The translations under genes and the position numbers were made by a program. A DNA stretch of 37,017 nt, taken from the NCBI GenBank assembly GCA_044449065.1, contig JBIOHP010000033.1, positions 1-37,017 of the forward strand. The letters are read 5' to 3'. Of the stretch, positions 31,581-37,017 are shown in pieces (within the stretch, counting starts at the first letter, position 1; every line of letters begins with the position of its first letter). Origin of the DNA: JBIOHP01 sp044449065 (lineage in GTDB: Bacteria; Bacteroidota; Ignavibacteria; UBA10030; SZUA-254). Below the pieces are notes generated by a model. It did no database searches, was not told the origin of the DNA, and saw only the letters and a list, made by a program, of their open reading frames with translations.

Positions 31581-32530
31581 TTGCTGCCGAGTTTATTCTT
31601 GATCATCGCACAAAGGAGCGGTATCATAATTTCGTGGTGGCCCGTGAACATGTACCCCTTCCCTCCGTTTTTCGTCGGACGGGAGACAATATTCATCCGC
31701 GGACGGTAATGCTGCACCATATCGAAATTCGCGGTCGTGAAACGGAAGGCTTTGAATCCTAAATTTCTCACCACGGTGATCGCTTTCAGAAACACCTCGG
31801 GCAGCACTACCGCCGAGCCGATATTCATCACCACCCCGCCGCCGCGCAGGTCTTTCACCGTGTTGCATAATACTTTAAAATCGCGGAATGATAATTCCCC
31901 CGTCGCCGCTCCGCTCATGGTCGGCTGCTGGTGAATAATATCGGTGCCGATTGCGGCGTGCACTGAAACCGGGATTTTCAATTTGTACGCCGTCGCAAGG
32001 ATACTTACGTTCGCATGACGGGCTTTCTGAAGAGCTTTACCAAGCACCTCGCCATACCCTGCTGTTCCATCCATTAGTCCCTCGTTAAGACGCCCGTTGA
32101 TGAAATCTCCGGTCTCTTTCGCCATCCCAAACGTCCCGTTTTGAATAGACGAATCCACATCTTCAGATGTTTTTCCCATCAGCGCAGATTCAACGTCGTG
32201 GATGGCAGCGGCGCTGTTCATCGCTATGCAGGTAATCACGTTCCGTTTCATGAGATCGATAAGCAGCGGCGAGAGACCGACTTTAACCACATGAGCGCCC
32301 ATAAACACAATCACGGGTTTGCGGGATTTATGCGCTTTCAGAATATCGTCGACAAAAGAGTTTAAATCTTTCGCGGTAAGGATATTCGGCAGCGATGAGA
32401 CGAATTTAGAGAAATTATCTTTCTTCGGATCGTACACGCCGGCAAAATCCTTGAGGGTAACTTTGCTTTTTCTCTTTGAAATAGAGTAGGTTTTCACCTT
32501 GCGCAGATCAAGTTGTTTATAGTGGGTCAT
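31577..32530 (-). CDS. Conserved protein with deoxyhypusine-synthase-like features
   Basis: A 317-residue protein. Notable blocks are KPVIVFMGAHVVKVGLSPLL (~71-90), AMNSAAAIHDVESALMGKTS (~101-120), EDVD, NGTFGMAKETGDFIN, IPVSVHAAIGTDIIHQQP (~188-205), RGGGVVMNIGSAVVLPEVF and the C-terminal GHHEIMIPLLCAMI. The alternation of strand-Gly loops with the later IPV...D...H and GGGVV blocks resembles the layout of deoxyhypusine synthase, but bacteria lack the eIF5A substrate, and homologues are seen in many bacteria as uncharacterised proteins. It could be a Rossmann-type NAD enzyme acting on a polyamine or another amine; this is inference. It overlaps the CPBP gene by 4 nt and follows the DUF3108 gene by 8 bp. 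Confidence 0.6.
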   Translation of the reverse strand: MTHYKQLDLRKVKTYSISKRKSKVTLKDFAGVYDPKKDNFSKFVSSLPNILTAKDLNSFVDDILKAHKSRKPVIVFMGAHVVKVGLSPLLIDLMKRNVITCIAMNSAAAIHDVESALMGKTSEDVDSSIQNGTFGMAKETGDFINGRLNEGLMDGTAGYGEVLGKALQKARHANVSILATAYKLKIPVSVHAAIGTDIIHQQPTMSGAATGELSFRDFKVLCNTVKDLRGGGVVMNIGSAVVLPEVFLKAITVVRNLGFKAFRFTTANFDMVQHYRPRMNIVSRPTKNGGKGYMFTGHHEIMIPLLCAMIKNKLGSK

Positions 32531-32538
32531 AGAGTTCC

Positions 32539-33438
32539 TTAATCTTCCTGTACTTTTGCGGGAAGGGGTCCGTTCAAACCCCGGTATTCAATCAGTTCCG
32601 AGTCAATCGATCCGATGACAATTTTTGAGCTGACTTTCACCGGCATCTTGCGGTCGTCGTCCGTCAGCCAGATATACACCTGACCGTCGCTTTTAAACAA
32701 CCCGCCTTCTCTCGCCAGCGGTTCGATGACAATGCAATTGAATTTGCCGGCAGGGACTTCAACCTGCTGCCTTCCTTTGTATTTCACGTCGAGCTCGTAG
32801 GTTGAATCTTTGAAAAAATTTTGCAGATGGATTTTCTGTCCCGGTCTAAATCCGCTGTAATCGATTGTTCGCGCAAAATAAAACGCCGACATGATATCAT
32901 GCACGTACGGTGGTATTCGATAATTTTTTTCAGAGGTATTTGCCATGTGTTTTACCTGGTCAAAGTCGGCGGTAAAATCCCTGCTGAAAGTCCCCTCGCG
33001 GATATGCTGCTCAAAGCGCCATGGGAACAAGCCCTTGCTATCGATGAACGTGCAGTACCGGTCAACAACTTTAAAAATCCAGTTAAAAAAAGGTTTTGAA
33101 TCGACGGAGAAATTGACGCGCCAGCATTGCCGTCCATTGGGAATCGTGGTATCAATGATCCTCATCGCGGCGTCGCCGGCGGTAACGAACCCGTACTTGA
33201 CGTCGAACTTGAGATATTCCCCCGCTGTGAATGCTTTGTTCGCAATAGTGCGTAAAGTATCGAATGAATTTATTTTTACCGTATCAATTGTAAGCAGCGT
33301 TGTATCGGTTTTGGCTTTCACTGTATCCGGGATTTGGGGCTTCGGCAGCGTGTCTTTCCCCTGCCAGCCATATCCGGTAAGGCACAGGAAAAATAACAAC
33401 AGAACAGTACATCGAATCGATAGTTTGGAGCTATTCAT
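32539..33438 (-). CDS. DUF3108 exported protein
   Basis: 299 residues. The N-terminal signal sequence (CTVLLLFFLCLTGYGWQGK) predicts export, possibly as a lipoprotein. The DUF3108 domain starts ~75: GEYLKFDVKYGFVTAGDAAM, then CWRVNFSVDSKPFFNWIFKV, DRYCTFIDSKGLFPWRFEQ, and the C-terminal block KFNCIVIEPLAREGGLFKSD. DUF3108 proteins lie in the periplasm or outer membrane and are thought to be beta-barrel-like lipid- or ligand-binding folds; the function is unknown. It lies 4 bp after the glycosyltransferase and 8 bp before the DHS-like gene, consistent with an envelope operon. Confidence 0.9.
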   Translation of the reverse strand: MNSSKLSIRCTVLLLFFLCLTGYGWQGKDTLPKPQIPDTVKAKTDTTLLTIDTVKINSFDTLRTIANKAFTAGEYLKFDVKYGFVTAGDAAMRIIDTTIPNGRQCWRVNFSVDSKPFFNWIFKVVDRYCTFIDSKGLFPWRFEQHIREGTFSRDFTADFDQVKHMANTSEKNYRIPPYVHDIMSAFYFARTIDYSGFRPGQKIHLQNFFKDSTYELDVKYKGRQQVEVPAGKFNCIVIEPLAREGGLFKSDGQVYIWLTDDDRKMPVKVSSKIVIGSIDSELIEYRGLNGPLPAKVQED

Positions 33439-33442
33439 TTCC

Positions 33443-34480
33443 CTATTGTAAATATTTTAACGATGCCTGATACACATCCTCAATTGCAATAGTCTCCATG
33501 CATCCGCACATCCTGTCTTTTCTCGTTAGACAATCGGTGCAATCGACCGGCTTATTAAGAGGCGTAAAGATAGTCCTTTTATCGGTATAGGGTCCCCAAC
33601 GTTTAGCGCTTAACGCCGTGATCTGAGAATACAGCCCGATGACGGGAGTGCCAACAGCGGCTGCTATATGCAATGTTCCCGTGGAATTCGCTATAAACAC
33701 ATTCGCCATTTTTGCAAGCGCACCGTATTCTTTCAAGTTTAACTTGCCAACGAGCGCAATGGCTGAATTTCCGGCGTTTGATTTCACGCGGTCTACAATT
33801 CCATCTTCATGTTTCCCGCCGGTGATAATAACCCGTACCCCGTTCAACTGTCCAATTTTATGCGCGAGACGTCCAAAATTATCGGGATTCCAATCCCTTG
33901 CTGTTCCGCCGCTGCCGGGATGTAATATAACAATTTTCTGTCCATCTTGAACGCCTAACGACCTCACGAGCGCGCGTATCCTGCTGCTAAGCGCGGCGTC
34001 AACATCGATGCGGGGAGTGATATCTTCGCTGAGGTAATCAATACCGAGCACGCTCAATAAGCGCAGGTTATACTCAAGCTCGTGGTATTCAGCGGTCTTC
34101 CGGTGATCGTATATTTTTTTATTAAAGAAAATTGAATACCACCGGTAACCCGTTCCAACCCTTACCGGAATTCCTGATCGCCACGTCATTAACGCGAGAC
34201 GGAAACGGGGATAGGTGTGAAAAACAATATCAAATTTTTGCTGCTTGATGAGTGTGATGATTTGAGAGAACGGCAACAATTCATTGCCGTCGTCATAAAA
34301 TAAAATCTGATCGATATTTTTATCATCCTCGACGAGTTCTTCGGTGTATTTTCGGATGAGCATGGTGATATGGGAACCGGGGTAATGCTTCTTCAATAAC
34401 CTTGCCATGGGCAGGGTAAGAATGACGTCGCCAATCCTGTCAGTCCGGACTATGAGTATCCGGAGGTTTTTATCGTTCAA
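33443..34480 (-). CDS. Glycosyltransferase family 9 (heptosyltransferase-like)
   Basis: Likely adds a sugar during lipopolysaccharide core or related glycan assembly. Family blocks are RILIVRTDRIGDVILTLPMA, then VVLHPGSG-like IVILHPGSGGTARDWNPDNF, LVGKLNLKEYGALAKMANVF, ANSTGTLHIAAAVGTPVIGL and a C-terminal cysteine cluster CTDCLTRKDRMCGC. I place the start at the TTG (34480), giving 345 residues, because a promoter (TTGCAA-17-TATATT) at 34512-34540 lies inside the longer open frame, which begins at an ATG at 34588 with a non-family N-terminus (MQSVVTRTDCAFF). If the longer start is used, 36 residues are added. It is first in the run after dnaG. Confidence 0.85.
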   Translation of the reverse strand: MNDKNLRILIVRTDRIGDVILTLPMARLLKKHYPGSHITMLIRKYTEELVEDDKNIDQILFYDDGNELLPFSQIITLIKQQKFDIVFHTYPRFRLALMTWRSGIPVRVGTGYRWYSIFFNKKIYDHRKTAEYHELEYNLRLLSVLGIDYLSEDITPRIDVDAALSSRIRALVRSLGVQDGQKIVILHPGSGGTARDWNPDNFGRLAHKIGQLNGVRVIITGGKHEDGIVDRVKSNAGNSAIALVGKLNLKEYGALAKMANVFIANSTGTLHIAAAVGTPVIGLYSQITALSAKRWGPYTDKRTIFTPLNKPVDCTDCLTRKDRMCGCMETIAIEDVYQASLKYLQ

Positions 34481-34511
34481 CGGGTATGTAGTTCCATTAA
34501 AATTCGACTTA

Positions 34512-34540
34512 AATATACGGATAGGTGGGGTGAGTTGCAA
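34512..34540 (-). promoter_or_regulatory. Promoter of the glycosyltransferase-led run
   Basis: Minus strand: TTGCAA (34540-34535), a 17-bp spacer and TATATT (34517-34512). The start codon TTG at 34480 would follow a ~25-nt leader. The presence of this promoter inside the apparent longer reading frame argues for the shorter protein. Confidence 0.55.
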
Positions 34541-34593
34541 AAAGGAGGTAAAAAACGCGCAATCTGTTCTCGTTACCACGCTCTGCATGAATA

Positions 34594-34640
34594 GTCATCA
34601 CGAGTTCCGCATCAGCGGAACGTCGTGATCTCCTCATATC
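34594..34640. repeat. Short stem-loop of the GTCAT-type repeat family after dnaG
   Basis: TCACGA-g-TTCCGC-atca-GCGGAA-cg-TCGTGA (34597-34628) is a near-perfect stem with an A-T-C-A loop, followed by TCTCCTCAT. The GTCAT start and TCTCCTC end recall the repeats at 11457 and 21023. It lies just downstream of the dnaG stop and may double as its terminator, though no U-run follows in the minus direction. Confidence 0.55.
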
Positions 34641-34648
34641 AATGTAAA

Positions 34649-36535
34649 TTACGACGAGGCATCACTTGATAGTACAATCTTGCCGTGTTTTAATCCTCTC
34701 AGTTCAGCCTCTAATTTTTTCATTTCCTTGATGAATGGGATGCTGTCTTCACCATGAATGGCGGCTTCTCTCATTTTTTTCCTAGTTTCTACGATGGCTT
34801 TTCCAATGTGATCAATTTTCAAGAATATGATAGCAGCATGTGCTAATATCTTCGGATCTATATCTTTAAATCTTTCTGTATCAGTCTGTCGGCTGAGTTG
34901 GTATCTAGAAAACACAATAGCTGCTATAGCATTTCTGAGTTTCTCATCTTCAATTTGGTTGATTAGCGATGAAGGATCGATTGGGATACCCTCCATTAGT
35001 TGATGAAATAGTATTTCTGCCATTTGCCGCGATTGAGGATGGGTAAATTCTATAGGATTGACCAAATCATACGCCATACGGACAACTTCAAGGCCACCAT
35101 CGAACATGGAATGAATCAAATCGCGCTCACCACTTGGAATTTCAGAGGGTACACCTGCTGTGTGGTTAATGGCAACAGGAACGATTTGGCGATCCGGCGA
35201 TGAATGGGTAGTTTGACTATATCCCTTCAAACCTGATTGTGAAAGATTTTTTTTCATCTCCCGGTGAAGCGTCGGCTCGGTGATTTTATATTTATCCGCA
35301 ATCTGTTTGATGTAAAAATCCCGTTTCAATTCGTCGTTGATCTTGGCGATGATCTGCACCAGCGCGCGCACCGTTTCCGCCTGCCCTTCCGGCGTTTCCA
35401 ACTTGCCCTGGTGCTCGTACGTCTCCGCCACATAATCGATGAAAGAAATCGAGCTGTCGATGAGCGATTGGAATGTTTTCGCGCCCTTCTCACGCACATA
35501 AGAATCAGGGTCGTGCCCTTCCGGCAATTCCGCGACCCGCACTTCCAATCCTTCTTCGATAATCAAGTCGACGCCGCGCAAAGCCGCCTTCGATCCGGCG
35601 GAATCGGCGTCGTATGTGACGACAATTTTCTTCGCGTAATCGCCGACAAGTTTTATCTGCTCCTTCGTAAGAGCGGTGCCGCTGGATGCGACGATGTTTT
35701 GTATCCCCGCCTGGTACATGCTGATAAGATCGGCGTATCCTTCAACGAGGATCGCGTACTCCGCGTCCCGTATCGCTTCTTTCGATTGGAAGAGCCCGTA
35801 CAAACTTCTGCTCTTGGAATATATCGGCGTCTCGGGCGAGTTGATGTACTTCCCCGCGATCATATCGTCCTCTAAAATTTTGCGCGCGCCGAAACCCACC
35901 GCCCTTCCCGTCCGCGAGAAGATCGGGAACATTGCCCTCCCGCGGAAGTAATCGTAGTAGCTGCCGTCGTCACGCTTCCGCGCCAGCCCCGCCTGCTCCA
36001 GCCGCTCCATGGGTATCTGTTGTGCTTCCATCGTCCGTACAAGCGTATCCCAGCCATTCATGGAGTAGCCGAGTCCGAAGGTTTTTATCGTCTCATCCGA
36101 AAACCCGCGATGCTTGAAGTATTCCAGCGCGAGTTTGCCCTCGACCGTTTCATAGAGGTTTTGATGAAACATCAATCCCGCCTGTCGGCAGACATTATAG
36201 AGCTCTTCCTGGAGATTTGGCTTATCCCCCTGTTCGCTCTGATACGTTGGCAGCAGGATACCGGCTTTTTCGGCAAGAGTTTTAACCGCTTCGATGAAGG
36301 ATATTTTCTCCGTCTCCATCAGGAACGTAAACACATTGCCGCCTTTGCCGCAGCCGAAGCAATGGTACATCTGTTTTTCAGCGGAGACGGTAAACGAGGG
36401 GGTTTTTTCCTGGTGGAACGGGCATAACCCGAGGAAATTTTTCCCGCGCTTCTTCAACGCAACAAATCCGCCGATGATCGTCACGATATCGCTCGATAAA
36501 CGGACTTCGTCTATTTTTTCTGGTGGTATACGCAA
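34649..36535 (-). CDS. dnaG: DNA primase
   Basis: Makes RNA primers for replication. 628 residues. N-terminal zinc-binding domain (~1-100) with C-P-F-H and H-C-F-G-C in LCPFHQEKTPSFTVS and MYHCFGCGKGGNVFTFLME; primase core with FSDETIKTFGLGYS and MFPIFSRTGRAVGFGARKI; TOPRIM domain (~255-340) with VEGYADLISMYQAGIQN and VVTYDADSAG (metal-binding Asp); then a variable C-terminal DnaB-binding region. The DNA coding the C-terminal ~200 residues (34649-35265) is visibly more AT-rich than the rest. It is upstream of the envelope genes; the stop is ~110 bp from the glycosyltransferase promoter. Confidence 0.95.
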   Translation of the reverse strand: MRIPPEKIDEVRLSSDIVTIIGGFVALKKRGKNFLGLCPFHQEKTPSFTVSAEKQMYHCFGCGKGGNVFTFLMETEKISFIEAVKTLAEKAGILLPTYQSEQGDKPNLQEELYNVCRQAGLMFHQNLYETVEGKLALEYFKHRGFSDETIKTFGLGYSMNGWDTLVRTMEAQQIPMERLEQAGLARKRDDGSYYDYFRGRAMFPIFSRTGRAVGFGARKILEDDMIAGKYINSPETPIYSKSRSLYGLFQSKEAIRDAEYAILVEGYADLISMYQAGIQNIVASSGTALTKEQIKLVGDYAKKIVVTYDADSAGSKAALRGVDLIIEEGLEVRVAELPEGHDPDSYVREKGAKTFQSLIDSSISFIDYVAETYEHQGKLETPEGQAETVRALVQIIAKINDELKRDFYIKQIADKYKITEPTLHREMKKNLSQSGLKGYSQTTHSSPDRQIVPVAINHTAGVPSEIPSGERDLIHSMFDGGLEVVRMAYDLVNPIEFTHPQSRQMAEILFHQLMEGIPIDPSSLINQIEDEKLRNAIAAIVFSRYQLSRQTDTERFKDIDPKILAHAAIIFLKIDHIGKAIVETRKKMREAAIHGEDSIPFIKEMKKLEAELRGLKHGKIVLSSDASS

Positions 36536-36575
36536 AATGAACTACTATTTTTTATGTTAGGTTGTAACATTTCTT

Positions 36576-36692
36576 CAAAACCCCCTTGCCTTCGGCGATC
36601 CCCCTTTAACAAGGGGGAAACGCATTTTCATTACAAAAATTATCTGATAATAAGATGATACCCCCTTGTCAAAGGGGGGCAGGGGGTTTCAC
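36576..36692. repeat. Pair of C5/G5 palindromic repeats upstream of dnaG
   Basis: CCCCCTTTAACAAGGGGG (36601-36618 with the preceding C) and CCCCCTTGTCAAAGGGGG (36661-36678) lie about 42 bp apart, the second followed by CAGGGGGTTTCAC. This paired arrangement repeats that at 22184-23020. After it, two small palindromes occur: GGTGCCA-att-TGGCACC (36698-36714) and GGACGC-tcc-GCGTCC (36747-36761). The 455-bp region before the partial transposase contains no gene that I can support. Confidence 0.75.
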
Positions 36693-36879
36693 GAACCGGT
36701 GCCAATTTGGCACCAGTTGATCCTTCTTATTTGTTATTTATTTTCGGGACGCTCCGCGTCCTTACAAAACTTTTATTCACATCAAAGGTAAGAAAATTGG
36801 GAGGGTGAAGCAAGATAGATTGCCACGCTTTTTCAAAACCTCCTTGCCTGCGATTCTGCCCAAAAAGATGTTCGACCCC

Positions 36880-37017
36880 CTAGCAGGTTGTTGAAAAACG
36901 CATAAATATTTTCTTTTGAGTGTCGGAAATAGGTGATGATGTATTATATTTGAAGAACGAATAATATTAACCATCAGACGAGCCAAGAAAATGCGCGGAC
37001 CAGAAATCAAACAAACA
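36880..37017 (+). mobile_element. Left end of an insertion sequence, cut by window edge
   Basis: The stretch CAGGTTGTTGAAAAACGC (from 36884), preceded by CTAG, resembles the terminal inverted repeats of IS5/IS1182-type elements (a GTTGTTGAAAAA core). The transposase start lies 107 bp further on. The matching right end is outside the window. Confidence 0.5.
36991..37017 (+). CDS. Transposase N-terminus (partial, cut by window edge)
   Basis: Only nine codons are present, MRGPEIKQT, continuing past the window. M-R-G-x-x-x-Q is the common opening of one IS5/IS1182-like transposase group, whose proteins usually begin MRG.D.QQ.xxFSY. AGCCAAGAAA precedes the ATG. The assignment depends on the opening and on the IS-end-like sequence at 36884. 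Confidence 0.45.

Noticed and set aside
35264..35875. 203-codon plus-strand frame
   Set aside because: Antisense to dnaG, with repetitive Arg/Phe/Val composition typical of shadow frames.
36777..37010. 77-codon minus-strand frame at the right edge
   Set aside because: It runs through repeat sequence and the insertion-sequence end, and has no family features.

Overview
The window looks like a chromosomal contig from an uncultivated member of the Bacteroidota/Ignavibacteriota side of the FCB group. This is an inference from gene content: a GWxTD-domain exported protein, an Omp85 protein with three POTRA domains, DUF3108, short-form QueF, CstA, AmrS and single-domain Pta. By eye the base composition is moderate. 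Several promoters are of the TTGACA-17-TATAAT type, so the strain does not appear limited to the divergent promoters of Bacteroides. I found no rRNA, tRNA or CRISPR array.

Region 1 (1-6760) is AT-rich accessory DNA. It holds a two-gene unit (a PD...EVE nuclease-like protein overlapping a membrane-anchored protein), an IS1-like transposase, a HARE-HTH-type small protein, two small genes (one of 54 codons) around a shared terminator, and a 942-residue type IIG-like restriction-modification enzyme. It is bracketed by two related hairpins, at 11-66 and 6703-6757, that share a 16-bp direct flank but have their cores in opposite orientation.

Region 2 (6854-12510) holds metabolic and repair genes: pta, then a detached synonymously diverged copy of the last 24 codons of pta, anmK, nfo, amrS and a gene with two DUF309 domains. 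Region 3 (12531-17450) is a minus-strand signalling cluster of an adenylyl cyclase, a coiled-coil/TolB-like/TPR membrane protein and a TPR response regulator. The first and last share a ~45-residue helical module. Region 4 (17635-22130) has queF-DUF423 on the plus strand, then cstA, a small exported protein, and overlapping rnhB-yraN on the minus strand.

Region 5 (22131-24959) is rich in repeats. A DUF559 endonuclease gene sits between two similar repeat blocks made of C5TTGTCAAAG5-type palindromes, and its stop codon lies inside one of them. Then come an exported rhodanese and a three-ORF unit with a HEPN-like RNxxxH motif. Region 6 (25060-36535) is a long, tightly packed minus-strand run: dnaG, glycosyltransferase 9, DUF3108, a deoxyhypusine-synthase-like protein, CPBP protease, cdsA, rimO, GWxTD and Omp85. 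It combines replication with envelope biogenesis. The right edge (36576-37017) has more repeats and the left end of a second insertion sequence cut by the window.

The points that most deserve follow-up are the DUF559/palindrome block, the orphan pta 3' end, the EVE nuclease/membrane-protein pair, and the helical module shared by two signalling proteins.
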